From a virus: 64,000 nucleotides of DNA. The notes under the pieces are model-generated. The model had not been told where the DNA came from. It made no database searches and saw nothing but the letters and a program-made list of their open reading frames with translations. The DNA lies in the IMG/VR virus record IMGVR_UViG_3300042332_000715, positions 1-64,000 of that record; one strand, given 5' to 3'. Below, one piece after another: positions 55,389-63,514 of the stretch (within the stretch, counting starts at the first letter, position 1; every line of letters begins with the position of its first letter). The position numbers and the translations under genes are program-made.

Positions 55389-55409
55389 GGCGGGACGAGG
55401 ATTTGAACG
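55388..55409 (-). other. tRNA 3'-end-like sequence
   Basis: Minus strand CGTTCAAATCCTCGTCCCGCCA matches the T-loop, 3' T-stem and acceptor end of a bacterial tRNA gene ending in CCA-like bases. The matching 5' T-stem and 5' acceptor half are missing. Such fragments can be attP cores of tRNA-integrating elements or relics of one. No integrase is in the window. Confidence 0.4.
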
Positions 55410-55417
55410 ACTGCTAA

Positions 55418-56530
55418 TTAAGCAGTTGTTGCGTTTCCAGTGAAGTGAACAATACCGCACTTGGAGTTTTGATCCGTTTTCATCAACGGAACCATCATCG
55501 CCATGACTCGGAAGTTAATGGTTTCACCGCCATCGGTTGACCATTGAACTGTTCGAAGATCCATACCCATCAAGACCGAAGCGGTCATTGGGTCGCGTTG
55601 AACCATGAGCAATTGGTTTCCAGTCAAGTAGTCCAATTGTTGGACACTTGCGATGCCTGGAATTCCCAGCAACTTGTTGTAGACGTTAGGTCCAGCATAG
55701 TTAGCTGTGTAATCTTGCATCATGTACTGCATCAACGCTGGGCTATAGAACAGGTTGTAAGGCCCGTACTGATAATCATCGTGAGCTTCCTGAATCATCT
55801 TCAGAACGCTGTTGAACAGCATGCTTGGGGTCCATCCAGCAACCGTTGGGTTGAGGAATGCACCAGTCGTTCGTCCTGGGAAGTTGGTCAAACCATAAAG
55901 GCTTTGTCCACCGTAGGAGTACGATCCCCAAGTACCGAGAACTAGCTTCTCAGCAGCTTCAGCGACCTTACGTCCGCAGTATTCGAGCATGTGAACAGGA
56001 AGTCGCTGTCCGGTCTTACGAGCGATAGCGATTTCGCGTGCTTCGAGGCTGAATTCCTTGTGGATGATCGGCAATGGAATGCTGACCAAATCAACAACAG
56101 TTCGGTCGTTACCAGTGTTCGACTTAGGCGACATGCTGATAGTAGCATCGTCGATGTCGCTAACTCGTTCGTACTGATAGATCGAGTGGCTGTAAGCCTC
56201 TGGGAAGTTGACCGATTGGCCAGCAGCTTGCAGAGCGTTAATCAATTGGAGACGAGGACGCGCGACTTCTACGAGTCGTTGATCCAAGAACTCCCATTCA
56301 TTCTTGCGGAGCACGGCTCCGGCGTTGGTTGCCAACTGTGCTTGATACTGACGATTACCGTTATCGTCGTACTTGCCGTTCCATACTGGAACGTAATCGC
56401 GTCCGTCGCTTCCGACGAAAGGTCGGAACGACATATAGTCGCCTGCTTTAAGCAAACGGCTTGCAACGGAGCCAGAAGCGTCGAAGCCTTGCCCGTTGTT
56501 TACAATAAACTCTGTTTGTACTTCACTCAT
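55418..56530 (-). CDS. Major capsid protein, HK97-fold type (370 aa)
   Basis: Starts SEVQTEFIVNNGQGF, then an N-arm, an E-loop-like region (about 120-160, IPLPIIHKEFSLEAREIAIARKTGQRLP) and a helical spine CGRKVAEAAEKLVLGTWGSY. The P-domain has WTPSMLFNSVLKMIQEAHDDY, and the C-terminal strand is MAMMVPLMKTDQNSKCGIVHF. The ordering matches encapsulin-like HK97 capsid proteins. Coding sequence contains noticeably fewer short hairpins than neighbours and is followed by a strong terminator. Confidence 0.85.
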   Translation of the reverse strand: MSEVQTEFIVNNGQGFDASGSVASRLLKAGDYMSFRPFVGSDGRDYVPVWNGKYDDNGNRQYQAQLATNAGAVLRKNEWEFLDQRLVEVARPRLQLINALQAAGQSVNFPEAYSHSIYQYERVSDIDDATISMSPKSNTGNDRTVVDLVSIPLPIIHKEFSLEAREIAIARKTGQRLPVHMLEYCGRKVAEAAEKLVLGTWGSYSYGGQSLYGLTNFPGRTTGAFLNPTVAGWTPSMLFNSVLKMIQEAHDDYQYGPYNLFYSPALMQYMMQDYTANYAGPNVYNKLLGIPGIASVQQLDYLTGNQLLMVQRDPMTASVLMGMDLRTVQWSTDGGETINFRVMAMMVPLMKTDQNSKCGIVHFTGNATTA

Positions 56531-56557
56531 TTTTGATCTGTGAGGCTTTCTTTGGGA

Positions 56558-57019
56558 TTAGGCAATTCGAACGAGCATTAGTTGTTCACCAGAAGTCGTT
56601 CCTGCTTCTTCAGCAGTAGCGAAAACTTTAGGAACAGGAGTTGTACCGATTCCGGTAGCTGCTACGAGCAATCCGGCGTTGTTGACCATCAACCTGTCGC
56701 CGATAGCGAGAGTCACGCCAGTTGGAACTCTTGCGTAACGCAAGGCACCAGCAGGGCTATACTCAGCTCGGGCAGGGGCACCTGCGGCATAAGCCACATC
56801 GACGCCTCCGGTGGACCCGTCACCTTGGAACTTATCCTCGATAACGAGGAGAGTCGGAACCGAAAGTCCTTGTGTCGCTACAGGAGTTAGTTCGTCAGCG
56901 GAAGTCCGAGCAACGAAAGTTCCTGGCTTGATCGAAGTACCAGAAGCGGTAGGCTTCTCGATCATTGGTCCTTCGACTTCGGTATTCTTGATAATTGTTC
57001 TTGCGTTTGCAGTCGTCAT
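56558..57019 (-). CDS. Head decoration/stabilisation protein (153 aa)
   Basis: Beta-rich, Gly/Ala/Thr-rich, with ASGTSIKPGTFVARTSADELTPVA and LAIGDRLMVNNAGLLVAA, which resembles capsid decoration or DUF2190-type fibre-like proteins next to the capsid gene. Placed between the scaffold/protease and capsid genes, as in many phages. Confidence 0.65.
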   Translation of the reverse strand: MTTANARTIIKNTEVEGPMIEKPTASGTSIKPGTFVARTSADELTPVATQGLSVPTLLVIEDKFQGDGSTGGVDVAYAAGAPARAEYSPAGALRYARVPTGVTLAIGDRLMVNNAGLLVAATGIGTTPVPKVFATAEEAGTTSGEQLMLVRIA

Positions 57020-57026
57020 GGCTTAA

Positions 57027-58379
57027 TTAGCTCTTTGCGAAAGAAGGAGGAGGAAGGGGAACCGATTCGCTGGAAGCGGTGGAACCGCTTGCTTGGTTGC
57101 CCACGAAAGCCTCGCCAGCGTAAACGCCGGAGTTTTGCTTAGGAGCAGGAGCAGCGATAACAGTTGCCAACTTGTTAAGGTGTGCGGTCGAGAAGGAAGC
57201 TAGTTCTTCCTTGGTGAATGAATCCTTGGTGTTCGCCACGATCTTGTCGATCAGAGCTTCTCGCGTCTTGACTGCTAAATCAATCGCGTCGTTGACTTGG
57301 TTCTTAACGCCTTCCGAAGCATGTTCGAGCAATTCGGAAACCGAATTACAAACGATCTTCGCGGGCGATTGAACTGGTGCGGGAGCGGGAGCCGGTGCAA
57401 GGGCTTTCTCGAAAGCCTTGAACTGGTCGTCGCTCATGTTCGTTACGAACTCAGCGTGTTCGCTGCCGAGCTTGTTGATGAGGTCTTTTCGTTCCATGTT
57501 CTCTTGTTTTTGGTTTTGGACTGAGTAAGTAACTTTGCGAGTTACAGGTGTCGCATTACCTATTAGTTTAACTAATCCAGATTCTATTGCATAATTTTGG
57601 CGAAAATAGGAAGATTCCCCTTGACTGGACTTTTCGAACACGACATATTTGTCATATACGGCTACGATGTAGGCGTAAATATTCGGGCCTTCAGCCGTCA
57701 TTACTTCATGCTCTGCATATACAGCCTGCCTTACCTGATCTACAATTTCGGTGAGGTTCTTAGCATTACCTACCAGCTCCGGTAGCTGTTCAGGTCTAGA
57801 AGGCTTCTCAGCCTTATTGACGAGAAGCCCCGCACCATCTTTAAGTGAGCAGGCACCTTCCCCTGATAGGATGATTGCCAAGTGGTCAGGACGATAGTTC
57901 GTCGCCTTTGCGACGTATTCGTTGTTAGCAAACGTACCTTGTAAGGGCTGTGCATCGATATACAATCCTGTAGATACTTCGAGCTTCTCGCCTGCGTGTA
58001 ACGCAGCTTGAACAATCTCGGCTCCTGGTACTTTGCCTAAGCGGTCGATCTCGAACCACGCTTCAGCGACTAGTCGCTTTTTGCGTTTATCGTACTTGGT
58101 GTTGAGGACCATCCCTACAGCGTGCTTCTCTAGGGATTCGGGCGAAGCCCCCGACACCTTAGTACCATCGGACGTTTCAGGGTGGTTAATGGTGATTGGC
58201 TTGGCATTCCAAGCAGGCACCGACATAGCAATGTCATTGCCCTCGTAATACACTGGACCCGCAGAACCTTTCCAGACGCCTTCGACGATCATGGAAACAG
58301 GAGCTACTAGGTAGTTTCGGCCTTGTAAAGTCTTTTGGGATACCTTAGCCGACGCTAGGTTCGCTATCAGTTTTTCCAT
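57027..58379 (-). CDS. Prohead protease/scaffold-like protein (450 aa)
   Basis: Residues about 1-220 carry the DUF2213-like block: LVAPVSMIVEGVWKGSAGPVYYEG, NAKPITINHPE, HAVGMVLNTKYD, LEVSTGLY and a DHLAIIL strand. This looks like a capsid maturation protease or its inactive relative. Residues about 320-450 are an Ala/Pro-rich (APAPAPAP) and helical scaffold tail (SVSELLEHASEGVKNQVNDAI). Fusion of protease and scaffold in one gene is common. It overlaps the upstream small gene by 35 bp. Confidence 0.7.
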   Translation of the reverse strand: MEKLIANLASAKVSQKTLQGRNYLVAPVSMIVEGVWKGSAGPVYYEGNDIAMSVPAWNAKPITINHPETSDGTKVSGASPESLEKHAVGMVLNTKYDKRKKRLVAEAWFEIDRLGKVPGAEIVQAALHAGEKLEVSTGLYIDAQPLQGTFANNEYVAKATNYRPDHLAIILSGEGACSLKDGAGLLVNKAEKPSRPEQLPELVGNAKNLTEIVDQVRQAVYAEHEVMTAEGPNIYAYIVAVYDKYVVFEKSSQGESSYFRQNYAIESGLVKLIGNATPVTRKVTYSVQNQKQENMERKDLINKLGSEHAEFVTNMSDDQFKAFEKALAPAPAPAPVQSPAKIVCNSVSELLEHASEGVKNQVNDAIDLAVKTREALIDKIVANTKDSFTKEELASFSTAHLNKLATVIAAPAPKQNSGVYAGEAFVGNQASGSTASSESVPLPPPSFAKS

Positions 58380-58665
58380 CTTCGGAATACTCCAATACGT
58401 TCTTTTCGTTCCAGTAAGCTACAATTCCCACGAAAGCAGGAATGTGGATGTTCCATACAAAGTTGACGATACCTTTATCGATCTCACGGAGATGATATTC
58501 GCATTGCTCGACGATTTCATCGTCACTCAATTCGCCTTCAACTTCGACCATGCTGTTGACGAGATAGAGGTCTGCAACATCCATAGCGAATAGTGCCGCA
58601 GACTCTACGTCTTTTTGTTTCATAGCTGCTACAAAAAGTTGAGCAGCAAGTGGGTTAAAGTGCAT
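58345..58665 (-). CDS. Hypothetical head-operon protein (106 aa)
   Basis: Mainly helical, acidic (VEVEGELSDDEIVEQCEYHL) with no known motif. Its ATG (58665) abuts the portal stop region and its end overlaps the scaffold/protease gene. A portal-associated or assembly factor by position. Confidence 0.55.
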   Translation of the reverse strand: MHFNPLAAQLFVAAMKQKDVESAALFAMDVADLYLVNSMVEVEGELSDDEIVEQCEYHLREIDKGIVNFVWNIHIPAFVGIVAYWNEKNVLEYSEDGKTDSEPSVG

Positions 58666-60182
58666 TATCGTTTGGGCCTTTGTTGGGTATTAGTTGGGGT
58701 CTTGTTAGGGTCTTTCGATTGTCCTGGCTTCGGCATTTTGGGGATCGAGCTTGGGATATTGCCATTCGCCGAGCCTGATAGAACTGATTTCAGTTCAGCC
58801 AGGACTGGCGAGAATTCAGTCTTATCTGCGGCCATGATTGCTTGTACCATTTGGGCCGAGAAGCCCATGACCTTGCCAAGATATTCAGGCAATGGAATCA
58901 AGGCTTCGGCACCCGAAGTCGCGTATCTTGCTAAGCCTTCGGACATCTTGGCAGCTACTTCGGCTTGCTCAATGATTGAGAGCGGAGCCATAGGCTCCCA
59001 TCTCACCATATAAGGTAATGGCTGATCTTGCTGCGGCTTTGGTTCTGGGAGAACCCCTGCCTGGATAAGACGATCAAGCGTTGGCCTAATGATGTATGGC
59101 GTTACGTGACGCTCTTTTCTAAGAGCAATACGTTCTCGCCAAAGAATGGTGTCCTGCGGGCTGTCTAGCTGGCCTTGCTGCGATCCTATGAATGTCTGCA
59201 TTGGGATGCCTTTATTCATGGCAATCAGCATCAATAGGTTCTTAGTGTGATTGGTAGGGTCGGCTACCTGTGGCAATAGCGATTTAACGCTTACGCCGAC
59301 CATAGTGATGTACCGCTGCAATCCTTCGGCATACAGCTTTACGTCCTCACGTAACGCTTCGCGTTCTTCTGCGGAGAAATCGCCGTGTTTGGGATCAACT
59401 TCGAAGCTAAGCCCTGGGAAGGCACCCTTCCAGAACATCTCACCAGAGCCTCCTACGACCTTGCGTAGATCGAGGAGACGGTTGTACACGGATTCCATCC
59501 GTGGGGCACCGAAGATCTCGGATTCAATGCGATTGTCCGCTATGTGGACGACCCGCGACCAGTGGACTCGATGATTCTGAGCAGTTGTTTCGGTAGAGCT
59601 AGGATGCTCTTGGAACGTCAATGTGTAGTATCGTGGCTGTCCGTAACGCGGATTCGTCCGGTCGTCCTCAAATTCCATGATGGAAACAGAGCCTTCACCA
59701 AATACCCTGTAGTAGAGTATTTGTGCATCGCCACGCGATTCCAATGGTCCGGTTTCATCGAAGCCCGGTGCGGGCGTTTCAAACTCTCCGCCATCGTCGA
59801 AGCCGAGAAATAGAATACCGAATCGTCCGATACCGCTTACGCGGTCAGCACGATGGAGGTAAGAATACAGATTGGTCTTGGCGTTTAGGCGGTCAACCGC
59901 CTTTTCGAAGTCGGTTTCGCGTTCTTCCTCGGTTTCATAGACGCTTGGATAGTCTTTCCAGCATTCGTCCGGCTGAATATCCACGACCCGATTGGCAATT
60001 TCATGGCGACGATACATCGTCACGTAATCAGCAGGTGTGATAGTTTGGGGATAACCGCACATCTGATCGAGATTTCGATCTAGATTTTCGCCGTCCATAA
60101 TAGGCACACCGGCTAACGCTCGGTCAAATAAGTTTGTGACCAGTTCTAGACTGCGAATGTGCTGAGTTGGATCGGGTTTCAC
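58665..60182 (-). CDS. Portal protein (505 aa)
   Basis: GTG start at 60182. The N-terminal crown/stem region YRRHEIANRVVDIQPDECWKDYPSVYE and the helical stem LMLIAMNKGIPMQTFIGSQQGQLDSPQDT (about 330-360) are as in DUF1073-type portals. The protein ends in a Pro/Lys/Gln-rich tail. The length is usual for portals, and it lies two genes upstream of the capsid. Preceded by 858 bp of noncoding sequence, so it needs its own promoter or read-through. Confidence 0.85.
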   Translation of the reverse strand: MKPDPTQHIRSLELVTNLFDRALAGVPIMDGENLDRNLDQMCGYPQTITPADYVTMYRRHEIANRVVDIQPDECWKDYPSVYETEEERETDFEKAVDRLNAKTNLYSYLHRADRVSGIGRFGILFLGFDDGGEFETPAPGFDETGPLESRGDAQILYYRVFGEGSVSIMEFEDDRTNPRYGQPRYYTLTFQEHPSSTETTAQNHRVHWSRVVHIADNRIESEIFGAPRMESVYNRLLDLRKVVGGSGEMFWKGAFPGLSFEVDPKHGDFSAEEREALREDVKLYAEGLQRYITMVGVSVKSLLPQVADPTNHTKNLLMLIAMNKGIPMQTFIGSQQGQLDSPQDTILWRERIALRKERHVTPYIIRPTLDRLIQAGVLPEPKPQQDQPLPYMVRWEPMAPLSIIEQAEVAAKMSEGLARYATSGAEALIPLPEYLGKVMGFSAQMVQAIMAADKTEFSPVLAELKSVLSGSANGNIPSSIPKMPKPGQSKDPNKTPTNTQQRPKR

Positions 60183-60267
60183 GGTACTTACCTGAGAAAG
60201 AATTAGAGACGCTAATTCTGTATTGTACCATGATTGAAGATATTACCTCGATTTTCGAGGCTAAACG

Positions 60268-60307
60268 AAAAACCCCGTCTAGGACGTAACTTATTTCCTA
60301 GACGGGG
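60268..60307 (-). terminator. Leftward rho-independent terminator 1
   Basis: Minus strand: CCCCGTCTAGGA (60307-60296) pairs over 12 bp with TCCTAGACGGGG (60284-60273), followed by TTTTT. It would stop leftward transcripts before the portal gene. Confidence 0.85.
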
Positions 60308-60365
60308 TAATGCTGAAGCCGCGAAGCGACTTCGTTACAGATCCCACACATGGTAGGATTATACG

Positions 60366-60407
60366 AAAAACCCCCTCGGACGAAAGGATTAAAACTTCCG
60401 AGGGGGT
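60366..60407 (-). terminator. Leftward rho-independent terminator 2
   Basis: Minus strand: CCCCCTCGGA (60406-60397) pairs with TCCGAGGGGG (60380-60371), then TTTTTCG. It stands about 60 bp before terminator 1. Confidence 0.85.
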
Positions 60408-60414
60408 CTATGTA

Positions 60415-60450
60415 GCTTGCCGGTAAAGGAGGAGAGCAAACCCGGCAAGC
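60415..60450. other. Hairpin presenting an AAAGGAGGAG loop
   Basis: GCTTGCCGG (60415-60423) pairs with CCGGCAAGC (60442-60450). The 18-nt loop holds AAAGGAGGA on the plus strand, a near-perfect anti-16S target, and AAGGAGGGG follows at about 60451. No start codon with an open frame lies downstream, so it is not an ordinary ribosome-binding site. Confidence 0.5.
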
Positions 60451-60528
60451 AAGGAGGGGTTCAACCTGACAGTTGTACTTCCATTGTACCCCGCTAGCGG
60501 GGCGGTGTCAAGAGATGTAATAAAATTC

Positions 60529-60556
60529 TTGCCAAAGTCAAATCATTTGGTAGAAT
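60529..60556 (+). promoter_or_regulatory. Rightward promoter of structured RNA
   Basis: TTGCCA (60529-60534), 16-bp spacer, TAGAAT (60551-60556), opposite in direction to all flanking late genes. The TAGAAT box is the same as in HNH cassettes 2 and 3. Start predicted near 60563. Confidence 0.6.
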
Positions 60557-60562
60557 GGTACG

Positions 60563-61030
60563 ATCCACGGCCTAGCCGTGGCGGGTGGACTCGGGGCTGG
60601 ACGCTCCCCATCCGGGCGCGTGTTAGCGTGAAAGCCAAGCCTACTAGGTGGCAGATCGGGTAGTCAAGCATTACGACTTGGGAAGCTGAAAGCTTCGGGG
60701 AATGACGTGAGATACGGCATCTTCCTACAGCGTGGTACTAGGAAGCGACAGGATTACGCTAACACATAGCCCGCATCTATATGCGGGTTGGGGAGTGTAG
60801 TAGGGGCACCTACTACGACGGGCAAAGAGAACTGAAGATCCTCTGTACATTACCTAGCGAAAAACTAAACCCAAGCTCTGTGTACCCTCACAACTTGGTC
60901 CCGTGGCATTCACCTATAAGGTGTAACTAGCTAGAGTAAGAACCCCTGGATAGGTAACACATCCATAGCCAAACAAGCCGTTACACGGCTAAAACAAACA
61001 CCGCAAGGCATAATGCCGGGCATAGAGGGT
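60563..61030 (+). ncRNA. Large structured noncoding RNA candidate (about 470 nt)
   Basis: Perfect stems in series: 60565-60581 (7 bp), a long-range 10-bp stem GTGTTAGCGT (60620-60629) with ACGCTAACAC (60756-60765), and inside it GAAGC-TGAAA-GCTTC (60682-60696) and CTTCCTA/TAGGAAG (60721-60745). Further stems are CCCGCAT-CTAT-ATGCGGG (60770-60787), GTAGTAGG-GGCA-CCTACTAC (60797-60816), CACC/GGTG (60911-60923) and AGCCG/CGGCT (60976-60990). Unpaired stretches on this strand are A-rich (GCGAAAAACTAAACCC), as expected of an RNA, and a promoter precedes it. I see no RNase P, tmRNA or intron core. GOLLD- or ROOL-like large phage RNAs are candidates. The 3' end is unclear; no terminator precedes the terminase gene end. 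Confidence 0.6.
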
Positions 61031-61040
61031 TCCCACGCAC

Positions 61041-62468
61041 TTACTTCAAAACGCCTAATTTAACCGTTTGCTTGGTCAAAACATTGAATGCTAGCGAAGT
61101 GGCATCCACTTGGTCGTCATGCGACCCATCTGGGAAATACATGAATTCAGACTCGTAATCGTCCCAAACTTCACCGCCAATGGCGGTGTGGATGTTTCCC
61201 ATGTTGATCTGAGTCGAGAGCGAATCCGCTCTAACTAGCTTACTGCCGCTGGAAGCGGCCTTTTCGACGTGGACGACGAAGCCATTTAGCCGCTTCACGG
61301 CTGCTTTGGCAGCGTCGATACCTGCGGAGCCTAGTTCTTGCTCTAGAGCGATCTTAACGTGCCTGCCATCGGCGTGAGCCGTTGCTACGATGATCTTCTC
61401 GCGTTCGTCCGTGTCCCACTGACCTCTGCGAATGTCGAGAATCCAGATCGTCCCATCGTCCATCATTCCCAGCTTGGCGCCGACCGTAAAGTCGCCGCTA
61501 GCCGCGAGAGCGGCTTTATCCCAAGCACGCACGATCTTTTTGAACGCTCGATCCGCTGGCGGAGCCAAGTGCTTAACGACTCTATCTATCTTGATAGCAC
61601 CACCACCGGGCGGAATGGGCTGTTGCAGGATTTGTCCTGCGTAGCCCCAATCACCTAACTGGACCCGCAAATCGGCAAGAGCCTTCCGGCTCAATCGATC
61701 AGGGTCGAACAAACCATCGACGTAGTGTTGACGTAGTTCAGGTGGATTGATAAAGTCGGATTCGACCCCCGGCAAGCAGATCAGCTTGACATTTGGATAT
61801 TCTTTCAGCATGACTGCCGTAGGGTCGCCAACGGAGATCCGTTGCATGACAAGGTAGGTGAAGGACACGTCCTTGTCCACTTTCCGGCTCGGCAGCGTTT
61901 CTTTCATAAACCTAGCCGCCTCTAGCTGCGCTGCTGCCGATCTACCGCCCTGCGGGTCCAGAGGATCGTCGATGCCCAGAACGTGGGCGTGACGCCCCAT
62001 GATACCGCCTTTGATGCCGTAGGCGTATCTATCGCCTCCGAGCGTATTACTCCAAAGGCTCATCTTGTTTAAGTCGCCGCGTAGCTCGATTTCGGGGAAT
62101 AGCTTCTGGTAGAGCGGAGATTGAACCACACGTCTGCTCTTGACGGTGAGTTCGAATGCTAGATCTTCCGTAAAGCTGGCACCGAGGAACCGCAGCCCTG
62201 GAAACCTAGTCCACGCCCAAGGCGTGTAAAGGACCGTGAAGATCGATGACTTCGACGTACCGGGACTGATGTTGCAGATTAGATCGTATTCCTTCGGTTC
62301 GCCGCGAAAGACCCTTTCGGATGCGACCTGAAGTTCGTTGCACAGGTACGGGATGTGCCAATTTACCTTTAGTTTCTGGTCGGAGATCACAGGCCAGAAG
62401 GTTTTGACGAAGTGGAAGTAGCTCTCTCTACAAAGGCGGCTTAGCTCGCCGTAGTAGTCAATTTGCAT
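61041..62468 (-). CDS. Terminase large subunit (475 aa)
   Basis: ATPase half: ICNISPGTSKSSIF (Walker A-like, about residues 66-79), LRFLGASFTED, and Walker B HVLGIDDPLDPQG. The nuclease half is RNase H-like: IVRAWDKAALAASGDFTVG (first Asp), WILDIRRGQWDT and a C-terminal GSHDDQVDATSLAFN with two Asp. It packages DNA through the portal. It is the most upstream late gene visible on this strand and is separated from the portal by the noncoding RNA region. No small terminase is obvious next to it. Confidence 0.92.
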   Translation of the reverse strand: MQIDYYGELSRLCRESYFHFVKTFWPVISDQKLKVNWHIPYLCNELQVASERVFRGEPKEYDLICNISPGTSKSSIFTVLYTPWAWTRFPGLRFLGASFTEDLAFELTVKSRRVVQSPLYQKLFPEIELRGDLNKMSLWSNTLGGDRYAYGIKGGIMGRHAHVLGIDDPLDPQGGRSAAAQLEAARFMKETLPSRKVDKDVSFTYLVMQRISVGDPTAVMLKEYPNVKLICLPGVESDFINPPELRQHYVDGLFDPDRLSRKALADLRVQLGDWGYAGQILQQPIPPGGGAIKIDRVVKHLAPPADRAFKKIVRAWDKAALAASGDFTVGAKLGMMDDGTIWILDIRRGQWDTDEREKIIVATAHADGRHVKIALEQELGSAGIDAAKAAVKRLNGFVVHVEKAASSGSKLVRADSLSTQINMGNIHTAIGGEVWDDYESEFMYFPDGSHDDQVDATSLAFNVLTKQTVKLGVLK

Positions 62469-62525
62469 TATTTGCCTCTATACATTAGAATTAACGCTTC
62501 TCTTACTCTATCATAAGGTAAACTT

Positions 62526-62984
62526 ATGCCTAAGCCATCAAAAAAGCCGAAATCGGCTACTACAGTGTTCTTGGAGTCTTGTGCTCGCCGCGCGAAGCGG
62601 ATTCTACTAGGAATGGGCGAAGAACCGGCAGAGCCGGTCAATCGCGGGTTCAACCGCACTAAGATCAAGCTATCCGAGAAATACGCACATACGATTCTCG
62701 ACAGCACAAAAGAAGGGCCGTGTGCGGCCCTTGCTCGGAATATGATCGACTTAACTGTGTCCTTGGATAACTATTGGGCACAGTTGTTTCCCATTATGGA
62801 GGAAATCGATCACAAGATTAAGACTCAGAACTGCTATCTTGAGATTGATCCGACTGGGTGGTACTTTCGGGATTCGGCTGGGAATCTTCTTTCTTCAGGC
62901 GAATCCCTCCGGCTCTGGTTAGCATCTCACGCACAGTTGTATACCGATTGGGAAGTCGAGGTGTTTGACCGCGAGGCGGAGTAA
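62526..62984 (+). CDS. Hypothetical protein, possible small terminase-like (152 aa)
   Basis: Basic N-terminus (PKPSKKPKSATTVFLESCARRAKRIL), a central helical part (SEKYAHTILDSTKEGPCAALARNMIDLTVSLDNYW) and a C-terminal WYFRDSAGNLL strand region. Position just upstream of, and divergent from, the terminase gene would suit a small terminase or regulator, but no helix-turn-helix is clear. Its last 167 bp overlap the HU-like gene on the other strand. Confidence 0.5.
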   Translation: MPKPSKKPKSATTVFLESCARRAKRILLGMGEEPAEPVNRGFNRTKIKLSEKYAHTILDSTKEGPCAALARNMIDLTVSLDNYWAQLFPIMEEIDHKIKTQNCYLEIDPTGWYFRDSAGNLLSSGESLRLWLASHAQLYTDWEVEVFDREAE

Positions 62985-63468
62985 GTGCTTCCCTCGGGAT
63001 CGTTTCGGGATCGACTACGATACCCTGCGAATCCAAGATATACTGAGCGATGCGTGCCCGATCTCGGGCCTCATCGTTCGCCTTCCATTGTTCGATCAGC
63101 TTCAGCTTGTGCAGGCGTGCCTGCTCGTAGCGTTCGTACTTGGTAGCATCCTTTTCGCATAGATACTCCAAGAATTCCTCGTTTTCGGGGTTCTTGGGTA
63201 GGTCTTTGAGCCAGTCTTTGAGCTTTTTCGCCGTTGTGAATCGGAAAAAGCTACGGGCTTCGCCCGATCTGATGGAGATGGAGAGGTCCATGATGCCCAA
63301 TTGGGGGATTCGGACGTATCCAGTCTCTTTGAACTGAGCTACTAGCTCGATGAAAGCCGACTCAACGACTGCCTTAGCCAAACCCTTAGTAATCCCTTGC
63401 TGTTTGGCAACAGCCTCGGATATCGACTTAATTGTTGTGGTTTTTTTCTTGATTTTACCCATCGTCAT
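62818..63468 (-). CDS. HU/IHF-like DNA-binding protein with long tail (216 aa)
   Basis: Residues about 8-90 follow the HU plan: TTTIKSISEAVAKQQGITKGLAKAVVESAFIELVAQFK (helices) then GYVRIPQLGIMDLSISIRSGEARSFFRFTTAKKLKDWL (beta arms). A charged helical extension and an acidic Ser/Gln-rich tail (ESTTQSDQSQDSSSES) follow. Longer than HU (about 90 residues). ATG 63462 (MGKIKK) is an alternative start. Possible role in packaging or DNA compaction. Confidence 0.65.
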   Translation of the reverse strand: MTMGKIKKKTTTIKSISEAVAKQQGITKGLAKAVVESAFIELVAQFKETGYVRIPQLGIMDLSISIRSGEARSFFRFTTAKKLKDWLKDLPKNPENEEFLEYLCEKDATKYERYEQARLHKLKLIEQWKANDEARDRARIAQYILDSQGIVVDPETIPREALTPPRGQTPRLPNRYTTVREMLTRAGGIRLKKEDSQPNPESTTQSDQSQDSSSES

Positions 63469-63514
63469 GCCCTGTATTGTGTATATTAGGTGTCAGAAAG
63501 GGGTATATCATACC

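Larger units (their letters stand above)
60183..61040. other. 858-bp noncoding region between portal and terminase genes
   Basis: No credible ORF on either strand. It contains leftward terminators (60268-60307 and 60366-60407), a -10-like TATAAT on the minus strand (60358-60363), a GCTTGCCGG stem with AAAGGAGGAG loop (60415-60450), CCCCGCTAGCGGGG (60489-60502), a rightward promoter (60529-60556) and the structured RNA candidate (60563-61030). Confidence 0.8.

Noticed and set aside
60563-61030. RNase P RNA, tmRNA or group I/II intron
   Set aside because: No GAGGAAAGTCC-type RNase P core, no tag ORF with CCA end, no domain V or P7 core recognisable; no split gene around it.
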